A DNA stretch of 64,000 nucleotides from Callaeas wilsoni. Its lineage: Eukaryota; Chordata; Aves; Passeriformes; Callaeidae. Made by a program: the position numbers and the translations under genes. The stretch spans positions 1 through 64,000 of the forward strand of contig VWPU01014883.1 of the NCBI GenBank assembly GCA_013398955.1. Reading direction: 5' to 3'. This document shows positions 1 to 13,532 of this stretch, piece after piece; position 1 is the stretch's first letter; the number at the start of each line of letters is the position of its first letter. The notes beneath the pieces are model-generated. The model saw only the letters and a program-made list of their open reading frames with translations, was not told where the DNA came from and did not search any database.

Positions 1-225
1 CGCCCGCCCGGCGGGAAGGGCTGCGCGCCCGGGCCCGGAGCGAGCCCCGCCAGCGCGGGGCCGGCAGCCGCCACTGCCCAGAGCTCGCCCACAGCGCGGC
101 AGGGCTGCGGCGGCCTCGGGCTTCCCGAAGCCGGGAGCTCCGTGCCCAGCCCGGGAGAGCGCAGCTGCCGTGTCCGTGCCGGTGGCTCTGAGCCGGCCCA
201 CGCAGGGCCGAAGGTGCTCGTGGCA
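1..225 (+). promoter_or_regulatory. YWHAB: CpG-rich left edge, probable YWHAB promoter or 5' exon region
   Basis: The first ~220 bases are very GC-rich with dense CpG, then composition falls abruptly to about 40% GC. YWHAB coding sequence begins 7 kb downstream in an exon with a short untranslated lead, so a noncoding first exon and promoter must lie upstream. This island is the natural candidate, cut by the window edge. No transcription start or donor can be fixed with confidence. Possible donors are the GT after CCGAAG near 213 and a strong CAG|GTATGT at 415-423. Confidence 0.5.
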
Positions 226-3200
226 ATGTATGAGCGCTTTAGAAGGGAACAAAAAGCTTTTATTATTTCTGTCCACTTACGATCATTCGTGTTCATTCGG
301 GAATAGAGATGCGTTTAGGGAGGACTCCACAGGGAAAGAAGGTTGGTTCAAGCCAGTCCCAGCCTACAAAAATGCTGGGCAGTAGCCCAGATCTAACGGC
401 CGTGGGTTTTGTTTCAGGTATGTATAACCAGATGTTAATTGGGATGATGAAATGACAGTGGCACCCAATCACTGTATTGGCATAAATGCATCTCACGCAA
501 AGATCACAATATAAATTGGTTGCTTTCAGATAGATTCCTTATTAATAGTTAAAATACCTTTTCCAGTGATAGGAAAACAAAAAATACACCATGCAGCACC
601 ATAAAAACTAAATTCCCGTGGAAGAAGATCAGAGACTTTGGCAATATTTGTAATGTTTTCTATCTTCAGTGGCTGTAGGAATATTTGTGTTTTCACATGT
701 TCACTAACTCGGGACACCTCAGTCAGAAATTATAATACTTTTGTATGGAAAAGATGAGCTTACTTTTATTTTAAAGCAATAATGAGATATAATCTGGTCT
801 AGAAAAGAAAACTAGAACACGAGTGCCTTTTTCTCCCTTCATATTAAAGGACTGCAAAAATATGCCCTGTATCATATTTTGTTTATTAAATTGGTACCAA
901 TAAAGTGATAGACTCATTGCACAGATGGGCCTGGTGCGGTTTTCTCAACCTCATTATGTCAGTACCGCATGTTCTGATCTCTGCTATTTTGATGTTGAGT
1001 CTTTTTATTTTTTCCTTAGCAGGCCTGTGCCAGTATGCAGCTTTTTGTGATGCATGTGAATAAACTCGGATGAGGAGGAGTTCAGTAAATAATTATTTGG
1101 TTAATGAGGTAAAAGCTCCTGCTCTGATCCATGTGCTATCCTAATACCAGGCATTACAGTAGTGTGTCTGTTATATGGCCACACTTCTTGCCCCACCCTG
1201 TAATATAAATACTGTCAGTTTATTATTAACAAAAGTGATTTACCTGTGATATGAATACATTAGTTTGGCCTGAACTTTATGCCTGGGGGAAGATTTTTTG
1301 GGTTAACTCACTATTTCCACCTGGATTCTAGCCAAAAACAGTTCTGCTGGTTGGAACAAAAAGGTGTTGCCATGTGGGTATGTTGTGCTGTGGAAGTGCC
1401 AGCGTGTCTCCACCTGCAGCTGTCCTGAGCAGAGGGCCATAGGCAGGGAGCAAAGTTCTGCTTTTCAGCCTGGCATTAGGAAGAAAAAGGCTGCTGTCAT
1501 TAAATTGAGGGTGTCCATACAATATCAGTGTTCCCACATGCTGTTGGTAGTGGTCATAGGCATTTTGCAATTCTCTGTGGAGACTGAAAACCATTGAGTG
1601 TCATTTTATTCAATTTTAGGAAGCAACAAGTAATGATGGCAGCAGATGGCCAGAGCAGGGTGAGGCATGGCTTTATAGAATGTTAATTTTATCTCAACAT
1701 TTGCATAGAGATTTGAGCCGAAGGCCAGGGTAGATGCAGAGGAGGCTGAAGTTATGTGCTGCACAAGGTCAGCAAGAATATCATAGCTGTGAAGTCATTT
1801 TCCTTTTTCCCTCATTATGTTTGCAGGACATTTTACTGAATTTGCTATACCCAAGCTTCTCACAGGAAGATTTTACTGTTCAGATCTTACCAGAGCCATT
1901 CATTTTCTAATCAGTTACTTAACAATCCATGGTAGCCTTTGAGGGAACCAACTAGAGAAACACAACTAATAAAATCAAATGCCTAATACTACAGTAAAGC
2001 AGGGAAGGTTCCTTGCACTCAATTGAAAGAATTGCACTCCATTTCCTGTAAAAAATTAAGTGTTGGAAGCAATGTCCAGTTGACAGGGAGTGCCATCCCC
2101 ATCGTGCAGATACTTGTGTCAGCATGTGTGTACCTGAATGATGGAGAATGATTTTCTATTTATTTTAGAAATAATGTCTCCAAAGCTCTTACTCTCTGTA
2201 ATTATAGAACTCTAATTTGAAATACCACTCACCTCATGTGAATGTTTAATTTCGGAATGAATTGCCCATCCAGAAGTCAAATAAGGTGTGTTCACATGTT
2301 GTTGGAATATGGAACTGCAAATTCTGTACCAGTCTGCTGCTTTTCCTGTTAGCATTTGAGTGGACTTAGTCTCTGGATTTCCCAGAGCTTGTGACTGGGA
2401 GGTATGATTGCCTCCCATTTCACCAAATCTGATTTTGTTTTCCTTTCTCCCAATGAAATACGCAGGTCTGTTAACCTGCAGCTCTACTCAACTTGTTAGG
2501 GACCAGTATGTCAAACCAATAACTACACTGCTTTCTCGCCAGTTCTTTTCTGCAAAGTGGAAGTGTTTGTCTGATAGATTCTCATGCTTGCTGTAGAGAG
2601 CAAAACAGTGCACAAAAATCGATGACTTAATTAGCATCAGAAGAACAGGTCATCAAGAGCAGCAGACTTCAGACCAACGTAAGCTTATTAGTATTGTCCT
2701 GTCAGTTCGATATGTTATATAAGTCAGATTATTTTCAGTGTCAGTTTTCATTTGATTTCTACAGACTTTAAGCACAGTTAGTTCTGATCCGTTTTGGCTT
2801 TGTCCTAAAGAGCCCATTGGAATGGGAAACAATAAAGGCTGCAGAGCAAATGGAGTGAGTGCTGAGGAGTAAGCTGTAGCTCTCAAAATCCTGCAGTCTT
2901 CTGAAGAACAATAGCTGCATGTTTTACCCCTCAGCTGTTAACAGGATGTAAACCTGCAGTTCTGTGTGTCCATCCACTCTTGAAAGATCCATGGGTTTAC
3001 TGAATCCAGGTGCTGTTCCCTGGTCACACCATCCCCTTCGCACTGCATCTTCCGCTGAAAGATGCAGGCAGCTACAAACAAATGAGTTTTACAGGTTCTG
3101 ACCTTTACCTTTCATGCTCTGTGATATGTTTCAGTCTTGTCTACACAGGCATAAAGCTTTTCTGGGGTGGTAATAAGCACTTGTGACTTACAGTGCCTGT

Positions 3201-6200
3201 GTACATGCTCTTCTGCATTTGTAAGAGAGATTGAAAGAGCTCTAGGCTGTATGGGAGATAGAGGGAAAAAATAGTAAAAAAACTACGTTTTGAGTGTGGG
3301 ACTTCAGGTGACTGAGATTTCTGGCAGCTGGTGCTATCAGCTATGACTGCTGGGCAGTGGTTGGCATTCCTTGTTGTGGACAATGTCCAGCCACTTCTTT
3401 TTGGAGGGCTACTAAGTTGTGTTGGACAGATTCTTAAGAAGACAGTGTCTTAAGAATTTGAACCGTGTTAATGCATCTAATATCAGAATCTTCTGCTTAG
3501 AACAGGCAACTTTCAGGACTCCTCCATGGCTGTGATCTGCACGTCTCTGCTCCTTTTTCCATCTTCCCTCCTTTCCCTTTGCCACCATGGCATGGCTTTA
3601 TTAGTGCTAGAATAGATCATTCCTGTCAGCCTCCCGTTCATCACCTCTGTGTGTTTTGCTCCTAGCTGCAGGTAACCTTTGGTAGATGGCTTCTGTGTGT
3701 GGCCTAGGTGTATTTTTAGCTCTAGGCTTTGCTTGTTTCAGACTGTGGCACACTGGTCCATTGTTAGAGTGTGGCTTTCATCTCCTCTCTGGGAGGGACC
3801 AGTTATAACTGATAGTTGCTTCTTTGCCTTTTCAAACATCACTCCTTTCCTTGTATCTTTTTTCCTTCTGGCAAACACTTCCCTCTTTTGGAGCTCAAGC
3901 CAGCATAGCTCTGCAAAGCTCTCTCCAAGCTTCTAACAAGGTAAGCAATGGAGAATCAAATGAGGATTTTAAGTGTTCCTTTATGCAGCATCCTGGGAAG
4001 GAAATAATGGTAGGCTTACTGTCATTAGCAGATATTTTGGTGTGGGCAATGATTTTCTTACTGCATTTTAAGTTCTGTTAAATTCATGTTACTGAATAAT
4101 ACTTGAATAATACTGAATAATACTAGCAAGCCTAACAGTACAGATATTGACACAAATTAACTAAACTCAAGCCCCTGTACGCTGAATTCTTATGTCAAAA
4201 CTAAGCCAGTGAAGTTCTCAGGAGCTCCATCTTTAGTGATGTGTTTGAGTTTCATATATGCATAAATGACTTTCATGTGCATAAATTAGTTACATTGCTG
4301 AGGAAAGTTGCTGGACGAGAAGCAACATTCTAATCTTTGTGCTGGTATTTTACTTGTATAATTGATATGTTAAACTGGTTTCTTGATCTCTTTTATCCAT
4401 AAGGTCTTTGTGCCCCTGTGTTTTCCTTCATGTGCAGTTCCCTTTGTGATTTCCTTCATGTGTCCTTACATGAACCCATTGACTGCCGTGAACTGTCTTG
4501 CATCTAAATATAAATATGTCAGTGAGCTTGATAAAACAAACTCTGCACCCTTTCAAAACTAAACTCTATATTGTTTGTAAATGGAATTCTACACAGACGA
4601 CTTGTCTACAGATTAGACCACTATTGGCAAAGTGCAGATCAAAGATAAAACTGACCTTTCAATGCCAAAATGTAAACTCAGTTGGGGCTGCTTGCCTCTG
4701 CACTTCAACAAGCAGGCTGCTTCCACATAACAATCACATTCCATAAGAAGAAGAGGAGAAGATAAGATGTTTGCAGTAGGAATACTTCTAGAAGCTGCAC
4801 AGACAATGAAGAAACTAGAAGTGCTCTGAAACTGTTTAGTTTCAATGTCCTGTTGTTTAAAGTTGGCTCTTGTAATGTAAAAAGCATTCTTCAGGTGTAC
4901 TTTGCTCATGTTCAGATTTTAGTGAGTGGATAGGGAAATACCACTCACAAATTACTTCCTGCCTTAAGCACATGGTCTGCAATTAGTGCTGAGTTAAGGG
5001 AATGGTTTACAAGGTTTGATAGACTCAACAGGGAAAAGTGGGATGGGTTGTCTCAAGGGGAAATGGTCCGATGATTTCCTTGGGCTTGTTCTGCAGTGGC
5101 GCTGTGATAGCCTTCAAAGTAGGGAGGAACAAAGCACATCACAAATCCCACTTTACCTTTTCCATCATCAGGAGCTATCTGTTTGATAAGCCTGTGGAAA
5201 CCAATGAGAATATCCCCAGGGTAAAAGCTTGTTGGGGAAGAGAGAACCAAATGAATCATGCCTTACCGCAGGTTGTCACACTGCTGCCCACAGTCACCCT
5301 GTTTTGTTGAGGGCTTTGATCTGAGGTCTGTGTGGCACCTTTCAGTAGGTCCCAGAATCCACTGGTTTAAACACAGTACTTGAAACGGAGCTGAACCAGA
5401 GCCCAACTTTACCTGCCAGTCTGCAAAAGGTCCCTTTCCAGGAGGCTGGTTTTAGCGTCCTGTGTCCTTACTTTGAGTGCCTTACAAGGATGGATGCATT
5501 AGGATCTAGAAAGGATCAAATACAAGCAGGAGTGAGCGTGACTTTGGATTTACTTCAGGAACTTTTATGTGAAATGACAATGTTTGACTTGATATCCTGG
5601 GTGGTTTGGTTGGTTTTTTTTTTTTCTAAAGTAGAATATCTTAAGCTGGAGGGACAGAATGTGCTCATCTCAAAATAATTTTGTAGTTAGGACTCGTCCT
5701 TGGCAGTGTGAGCAGTGTATGAAACTGCTCATACACACAGTGGAAATTTGGGTCTGCATCTCATTGTCCTGGTTGAGGATTTGGTACAGGGGACTGGTTT
5801 TCCTCTATAATAGTGTGGTAGATGATCCTTGGAGTAAAATACAAGCTGAGCAGTGTGTGGAAGATATTCTCCATCAGAAGCCTGTCAGACTGGAATCTTC
5901 AAAGGTGAGAGCCAGGGAAAAGGCTGCAGCAATCACTTTCAGCATGTTGGTTCTTTCTAATAGGACTGTAGGTGCTTCTGTAATGAACAGAAGTCTGTGA
6001 AATACAAATGTAAACTTACCATTCTTGTTTGGATTTTACTGTTCTTTTAGAAGTTGTTTTTAGGCTGTTAAGTCTCAGCCTGAGAAATTACCTAGACACT
6101 GAGAGCCCTGATTAGGATTTAGGAGTAGGGGAGGATAATTATTGCTCAGTACTGATGAGAATAACAGTTCTGGATGTGTTCAAAAGTGAACCTGCACACC

Positions 6201-7167
6201 TGGAGAAGTTTTACAGGTGAATTTGGGTTGTCTGTGTGTTTGTGAAGTATTGAGGTCCATTTTGATAAAGACAAAGAAACTTCTTTACTTTCTCCTGTGA
6301 GCCTGGCCCTGGGTGGTATATTCATTCTGCCTGGCTTAAGCTCTTCAATGACCCTGTGGCCATGTGATGTGTTTTCACAGCTTTGGTTGCTAAACTGCAT
6401 TATCAGAAGTTATAAACAAGTTGTTTGCATATAAGCATTTTGTTTTGTAGTAGTGACCGTCATGTGGGCCATGTCCTATTCAGATTTTATGAATGTCAAT
6501 GTTATTTAAAAGGTCTTGAAAACCTGAGACTGCAGCCACCCTGGCTGTGTAGAATCGTCCATTATGTGTATATTGATGCATATGTAAAAAAACCCACATT
6601 ATTTTCTGGCAGAACGTTATAAATGTACTTTCCATAGTTGCCAACAGCTACAGCTTTCCTGGGTATGGTTTATGTAAACCCACAGAAACATCTTCTCTAA
6701 CTTGCCAAAAATCTTCATTGTCAGAAGGAGCTGTCCAGTGCTTCAGTGCTCCTAAGTAGTTTCTCTTGTATTGCAGTGGAGGGAAACAAACAACAAACAG
6801 ACCTGAAAAAGCACCACCGCCGTGGTGGCTTCTTGATTAATATCTCCCCAATTGAGCTGTGGCTGGTGTAGGAAAGAGGAGAGATTCACATAGGGCTGTG
6901 CTTAATGCCAATATGACTTTTGCTGCATTTCGAAGAAGGATGCTTTCATATCTTCAGGATTGTCATTAGTCATTTACAAATGGAAATGATACATATTTGG
7001 CAAAAGGTCAAATACATTTTTAAAAAGAAATCCTTTTTAACAGGGTTACAGTTGATAGATTTCCCTCTTATTACTGTCTGTAAGATCTGCTTCACCCTTC
7101 AGCATGAACTTCTCCAGTGCAGACAATCGAGACATTTTTCTCTATTTTTATTCCTCGCTAATTGCAG
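226..7167 (+). other. YWHAB: YWHAB first intron (or 5' noncoding exon plus intron)
   Basis: AT-rich DNA without recognisable protein-coding content; reading frames are short and unrelated to known families. It ends in a pyrimidine-rich tract and the acceptor ATTGCAG at 7161-7167. At 407-423 a pyrimidine tract plus CAG is followed at once by GTATGT, either a donor for a long first exon or a zero-length splice site. I see no identifiable mobile element here. Confidence 0.6.
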
Positions 7168-7468
7168 GACAGCCATGGATAAAAGTGAGTTGGTACAGAA
7201 AGCCAAACTGGCTGAGCAGGCCGAGCGTTACGATGACATGGCTGCTGCTATGAAAGCTGTCACTGAGCAGGGACATGAACTGTCCAATGAAGAAAGGAAT
7301 CTCCTCTCCGTGGCCTACAAGAACGTGGTCGGTGCCCGTCGCTCGTCCTGGCGTGTGATTTCCAGCATCGAACAGAAAACAGAGAGAAACGAGAAGAAAC
7401 AGCAGATGGGAAAAGAATATCGTGAGAAAATTGAGGCTGAATTGCAGGATATCTGCAATGATGTTCTG
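7168..7468 (+). CDS. YWHAB: YWHAB exon with start codon (residues 1-98)
   Basis: Acceptor ATTGCAG at 7161-7167, seven untranslated bases, then ATG at 7175. Encodes helices A-D with pocket residues K49 and R56 and the N-terminal dimer interface. Donor GTAATA at 7469; phase 0. Confidence 0.95.
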
Positions 7469-10400
7469 GTAATAATCCAACAGCAAAAATAACAGTAGTT
7501 AGTACTGCAGCATTCTTCAGAGACGCTTAAGGAATTTTAGTAGTGCTGTAGACACTGCAGCACCTTAGCAGGGGAACAATTTTGCCTAGCTACATATTTG
7601 GGTCCAATTCTAACTCCTAAGTCATTTAGCTTGCTTCTTAGGGAATTTGTTATAAAAGAGTATACTTTTTTTTAGCAGCAAAAAGCAAACAAGGCCGTGT
7701 TGAAGACTGCTGGCTGGAGGGGTTCCCCACGAAAACAAATTTAGATCTGGGGCACTGGCATGAGTCCTGCTAAAAGGCCTGCTGTTTAAATTCTTTCATT
7801 AATGCATGCTGACATCCTGGGTCTTGTTTAGTACTTTTTCTTAATGGAGAAGGTGTGTAGTTCTTCTCCCAGACTGATTTTGTTCTGGCTTTTACTCAGA
7901 CAAGAGGGGTTCCTTTTATTGTTGTTCCGTTTGCTTAATATCAGTCAGGAGCAGATGCTGTCAGTGCAGTCAATCTTGGCATCTCTTTCTGAGTGCACAT
8001 GTACTGCCTGTGCCACTGTCAAACTTTTCAGCTGAAGTTGGAGATAGAATCAGTTTCTTGTGGACAGTTCCACAGCTCTGCATAGAATTCAGGTTTGTGG
8101 CAGCAGAACTGACCAGATGTGCTAATTTCCAGCTGAAGCTTTGCATTAGTTTGGTCATGGATGTGGCTTTGCATCAGCAAGCTTAAGCCGTGATAGCCTT
8201 TAGATCCTGCAGGAGGGAATTGTGGGTAGCATCAACATAGCAAGTTTTCAGCTCTCTGTAGATAAGACTACAAGTAGTTTCTCTTTTTTTTTCCCCAGAG
8301 TTTAGACAACAGTAGGCAAAGTGATTAACACATGAGTCTACGTAAGTCATGACAGAAGTCATTGTTACTGTTTGAACAGTTCATGCTCACCATTGTAACA
8401 AAGGCTCTGTTTCAGACATTGTTTTTGTGACTCAGGAAACATCACGTTTTTTTAAATCTTTCTCAGGAACTCCTGGATAAATACCTTATTGTCAATGCCA
8501 CGCAGCCAGAAAGCAAGGTCTTCTATTTGAAAATGAAAGGTGATTACTACAGATACCTCTCAGAGGTGGCATCTGGGGACAATAAGCAAAGTAAGTAGAA
8601 ATGAGATCTCTCATTCTGCAGACCAAGCAGAATCAAGTATAAAAACCACTTGTATTCTTCTCCCCACCATCGAGTGTTTATTTCTTCTCACTGCTGCTCT
8701 GCAGTTATGAAGATAGGTGCAGTGCAAGTCACTTTTGGAGAAAGACTTCACTGAAGTTAATAGAAGTGGTTGACAGATGTTCATCAATGCAGCCAAGCTC
8801 TGCTTGCAGCCCCTGACCACAGTGGCTAATTTTCAAGCATATGGGGCAGTATAAAATCATTTTCCTGGAGAATGTAGGTTTCTTTCTCATGGAAAATGCT
8901 TAGTTTGTTTGATCGCTTGTTTAAACTACGAATTTAGCTCAAGTCTTCACTGTTTGTAAACTCTCTGCATACAGATATGGGATATTGGGTACCTGGGTTT
9001 TAAAGTAATAAATTCTGAAATGGGAAAGCAGTGCCGAACTGTGCCTGAATGCCTGTGAGTGTCTGATGTAGTCCATGTCTTGCAGACTTAGCTTGATGTC
9101 AGTATGGAGCTTATTTTTACTCATTAGCCAGGAAGGGACTCTTGGCTTTGCCCTGAAACCCCAACCTGAAATACAAAGTTCACGACCTAACTGCAGGAGT
9201 TTAGTTACCTCTTCTTCCCCATATGGTTTTGTCTGGATTTATTATTGATAACTATGACTTCTTCAGCTGGGCTGGAAATGAATGTTTAAAACCAGAACTC
9301 TTTGACTTAAGTAGAGTTTTTGTCCATTCAGATTGGTTGGAATTTGTTGAATAAATTTTAAGTCTCTCTTAAAAAATCTATTTCAGCATTAACAGTCCAG
9401 CAACTGGAAGGCTTTTTGCATGTAAAAACACTGAAAGAACTGTCTGTGCGTAGGTAATTGTATGAATTTCTGGTGGCACAGTAGTCTAGGCTGAGAATAT
9501 AATTGCTTCCTCCATGAAGTAGAGAGATGTACTGTGTATTCATGTGGTTGTAATTGCTTCTTGCAGCAACGGTAGCAAACTCCCAGCAAGCTTATCAGGA
9601 GGCATTTGAAATTAGCAAGAAAGAGATGCAGCCAACACACCCCATTCGACTCGGTTTGGCTCTAAATTTCTCTGTCTTCTACTATGAGATCCTAAATTCT
9701 CCTGAAAAAGCCTGTAATCTGGCAAAGACGGTAAGCAGACTTTTCATATCACCAATTTTTGTGGAGGCTGAGGAGGTAATTACATGGTTACAGTAGCACT
9801 TTGTAGATGATTATGGTTTTTCATATCAAATTCCTTAAAAATGCTGTCATTAAACTGTTGTCATTATAGTATATTTTCAGGTAAGTTGGTTTGCTGGACT
9901 AGCTTAGCTTTGGCTAAGGCTAATTTGCTACTGCATCTGTTCCAGTGACAGGGAAGACAAATTGCCTCTTTTTAATGTCCACCTAATTCTCCTAGAATGT
10001 GTTTGTGTCAAAATTGAAAACACTTGAATTAATTTAGCACTTCTAAAGCGAAATATTTATTTAAATTGGAGCACTTAGCAAGTACATGAAGTGTTGTCTG
10101 TGTGCCCATCTTTGTAGCCCTAAATGTCCTTGTTATCCATATGCATGTGTGTCCCTCTCTCCAGAGACCAAAAAGAGCTTTTGTGATGGGTTGTGGCAAA
10201 CAAATAGCCAGTCATTTTTTCCTTAGCCTTCTTCCTAAAATAGGATTAGTCTTCTAAATGGAGCTTTTTGTGTCTGTGAAAATTGTCTGGTAGTAACTTG
10301 AATAACATGGCATTAGGTGAATCTTTGTGTTCTTAATATGCACTTCAGTAAGACTTTGTGACAAGAAGTGATGTTTTGCTGTAAAACACTGCTGCTGTTC

Positions 10401-11697
10401 TTGCTTTTTTTAGTTAAAATGCTTACATCTGTTTGAAACCTGAAGGAAGAAATAGCATTTACGGCTCTCAGACTCACAGTATTGATTTTCATGTAACAGA
10501 TGGATGGGAAGAACGGCTTTGTTAATCTCTGGTGGAACATACCTGATTTCCTCGGCTGTTTTGAAAAGAAATTGAAAACCTTCCTCCCCACTGTCAAAAA
10601 ACCTTGTGTTCCATTTTCTTGTCTACTTACTCATGTACTATGAGTATATATGTACCTATGTATATGTTTTTATTTTTTTTTAAGTAATGGTACCTTTGTC
10701 TTTCGCTGCTTGTTTAGACCAGTAAGACCTTCCTTTTTAATGAAAGTCTCTTTTTTAAAGTGTTGTCTTAAACCTGACTTCAAGCTATGTGAACCATTTT
10801 TCAGCATGACATAGAGTGCTCTTGCCTCTTCAGTATTTGGTATTGGCATGATTAGTAGTTTTTCTGGGCTTTAATCTGGACACCTCTGAAGACATCTGTT
10901 TTCACTTGGCTGTCTAGGATCTGGTGCTTACTTTGGTTTCCATTTCTTGTGGTGGAAATGAAAAATACTGGAAGCTTTTTTTTACTGAATTTGGATAGTA
11001 ATGTGGCAATTTTATAAGCTCTGTATAAGCAGAAGTGACTTCAGAAAGCAGAGTGTGAAAGGGCTGTGTTTACGTTTTTAGGCATTTGATGAAGCGATAG
11101 CAGAGCTGGACACGCTGAATGAAGAGTCTTACAAAGACAGCACCCTGATCATGCAGCTGCTTAGGGACAACCTCACTGTGAGTACCATGGGGCAAACCAC
11201 TGCACTCTAGGCTGCTGCACTCTGTGAAGTGGGACTCAGCGTCTGAAAGCTGATGCAGTTCTGTATCATAAAAGCCTTTTCTCAGGCGTTAACTGCATGT
11301 GTTAGCTGCAATGCTTTCTGTAACCAGACCAGTTAGACTTGCTTGTTCAAACTAGGAATTGCTTGTTAACTGCTGTAACAAACTCAGATTCTTTTTGTAA
11401 CACAGAGTGGAGTTTGTTCTCAACAGTTTTATGTGGAACTTCCCAGCTTGTGCTGGCTTCTTGCTTTTCTTTTATTCATGTTCTAGTTTATTATTCTTTA
11501 GCTTTACTATTAAGTTCAGTTCTGCATTGCTCTTAGCTGAGAAAATTGCACAGCTACTACTAATTACGCTGTCTTCCCTTTCCTGACAATTGTAATGAAC
11601 TGTGCTTCCAGCATAAACACGTGTTTGTATTTCCTTACAGCTATGGACGTCGGAAAACCAGGGAGATGAAGGGGATGCTGGGGAGGGAGAGAACTAA
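7175..11697 (+). CDS. YWHAB: 14-3-3 protein beta (YWHAB), complete coding sequence in five exons
   Basis: Coding exons are 7175-7468, 8467-8590, 9567-9730, 11082-11177 and 11641-11697 (stop TAA). They join in frame to 244 residues, the length of avian 14-3-3 beta. The protein is a cytosolic dimeric adaptor that binds phosphoserine/phosphothreonine peptides (RAF kinases, CDC25, YAP and others). The phosphate-binding basic pocket is intact: K49, R56, R127 and Y128, with the family signatures [10 protein letters not shown] and [11 protein letters not shown]. The acidic tail [11 protein letters not shown] is typical of beta. The ATG at 7175 sits in a strong context (GCCATGG). Mammalian beta has an extra upstream ATG giving M-T-M; here that codon is AGG, so only the shorter start exists. 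All junctions are GT-AG. Identity is very secure. Confidence 0.97.
8467..8590 (+). CDS. YWHAB: YWHAB coding exon 2 (residues 99-139 plus one base)
   Basis: Starts after TCTCAG; begins E-L-L-D-K-Y and ends D-N-K-Q. It carries R127 and Y128 of the phosphate pocket. Donor GTAAGT at 8591; phase 1. Confidence 0.96.
9567..9730 (+). CDS. YWHAB: YWHAB coding exon 3 (residues 140-194)
   Basis: Acceptor TTGCAG. Contains the 14-3-3 signature [20 protein letters not shown] and ends A-K-T. Donor GTAAGC at 9731; phase 0. Confidence 0.96.
11082..11177 (+). CDS. YWHAB: YWHAB coding exon 4 (residues 195-226)
   Basis: 96 bases, acceptor TTTTTAG. Encodes A-F-D-E-A-I-A-E-L through R-D-N-L-T, the C-terminal helices lining the ligand groove. 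Donor GTGAGT; phase 0. Confidence 0.96.
11641..11697 (+). CDS. YWHAB: YWHAB last coding exon (residues 227-244, stop)
   Basis: Acceptor TTCCTTACAG. Encodes LWTSENQ and the acidic beta tail, stop TAA at 11695-11697. The same exon continues into the 3'UTR. Confidence 0.96.
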   Translation, partial: LWTSENQGDEGDAGEGEN

Positions 11698-11964
11698 TGG
11701 CTGTCACGCTTCACTATATGTTCAATGTCACCCTGTATCCTACACATAATCCCTTTGTGCGACAAGCAAAAAGAATAGTACATCGACTTTCACAACCTCA
11801 ACGTAGCAAAAACTGTCTGTGGGGTAAAACCGGTTGGTTGGTGTTTTGTGTACCTAGAGCGGAGGTCGGTTATTCCAATGGCATTCCGAACTTTCCTATT
11901 CTGAACATTTACAGTTCCGATTACCGTGTTTATATTTTTAACTGAACACTGTGATAATAATAAT

Positions 11965-11970
11965 AATAAA
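11965..11970 (+). terminator. YWHAB: Proximal YWHAB poly(A) signal candidate
   Basis: AATAAA at the end of a TAA-repeat, about 270 bases after the stop, followed by a T/G-rich stretch. Use would give a short 3'UTR. Because it is embedded in a microsatellite it could be accidental. Confidence 0.35.
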
Positions 11971-13526
11971 GGGTTTTGTGATTGCAATTGACTTTACAAA
12001 ACTCTTATTGGTAGAAAAGTAGACATCAATTATGTAACTCTGGCGAGCTTAATTTGGCACCAAAATAGTCGAAGTACAATTCTGTTGTAAAGTTGTACAG
12101 AAAGTTATAGAGATTCTATTGTGACACTGGGGCATGGAAGGAAAACAATCCAATATATGGCATTCCAGTTAGGGACACTGCTATGAGGTAGTTGAACAGG
12201 CACACTCTGTAGACTTTTGTAACCGAGTCTGAGGCACCGCTTTCAGTCAAAAGCTCACTTTGTCAATCCTGTCTTTCTGGGGATGGGGTTTGTTTTGGGG
12301 AGGAGGGAAATGGGGGAGTTAGCAGCTTGATTTCCAAACTCTTTACACTGGCAGATAACTGGGATTTGACTTCTCAAAGTGCTTTCATGCTCATACCACA
12401 TGCATGACTAAGCCCCTTCCCACAGCAATAACTTTGACCTAGTTACAACTTAGATATTCTTCAGTAGTAAAAACTCTTGGTTCGCTGCCATGGACTTGCA
12501 ATAGGAGAAGATTCAATTTTTTGAATGGCCTTATTAGTTTGGATGATACCATGAAGTGATCTGCCACTTTTGCATTACTTTACTCTTAGGTGAATCAAAA
12601 TCTCCATGGTATTCCCATTTTCAATTTATCCTGAAAACTTCTTAAGTGATCCACTGAGCCATCTTTAAGTTCACTTTATAGAAATTTTTCTCCCACTGGA
12701 CTCTGTTCTTCCTTGACCCTGTCACCTGTTTGAACTCCATTAAGGCAAATTTGGACTCCCACATACACATCATCCTTTCTTTGGTTCCTGGTCATGTCAG
12801 GATGGTGGATGAGGCCTGCACCTCACCAAGGACAGGTTTCTTCCTTGCGTGTTTGAGAGCTGCCAGTGCTGTTGCACTCTTCAGCTCTTGTCTGCCGTTT
12901 TTCAGTAGTACCAGGAAACTGGCTCAAGTACTGGCTCAAATATTCAGGATTTCCCATCTTGTACTGGAATGCAGACCTACACATCTGTAACGCTTGCAAT
13001 ATTTGAGCTCCAAACGTCCTCACCTTGTCATGTTTCAAACATGTCCCATTAAACAAAACCTAATAAGAGTTGCGTGAATAATGCAGTGGAAAAGATTAGG
13101 CATAGTCACCTATCAGTCCCGTGGTATCATCCCCTGCCTTCACATTCCACTTAGGTATAGGATCCATCTGTTTGTCCATCTGTCTGCTGAAGAGAATTTC
13201 ATGCACTGATTTTAAAACTCCCCTCTACTAGCTGAACAAATTGTGCAGTTAATACTTGGCGCTTGATAAATGCAGTAGTGAATGTGGAACCGAGCCTGTC
13301 TGTATATCTGGTAGCTCTTTTCGCTTTGTTTTTACTGACCAGTATTCTGCCTAAAGTTTGCTTCTGTGACGGTTATATTGCCTAGCACACACGTGGTTGT
13401 GAGAATAGTATAGCAAAAAGAAATACCTGGTTATTGATGTACTAGATTTGTGTATGTCTTTTAAACAGTTCTAGTTTCACCTTACACAAAATAATCAGGA
13501 AAGTGTAAAAGAATTCAAAAGTGAAT

Positions 13527-13532
13527 AATAAA
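13527..13532 (+). terminator. YWHAB: Distal YWHAB poly(A) signal
   Basis: AATAAA followed by an A run and then a GT/T-rich downstream element (13550-13580), the classical arrangement for cleavage near 13545-13550. Confidence 0.65.
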
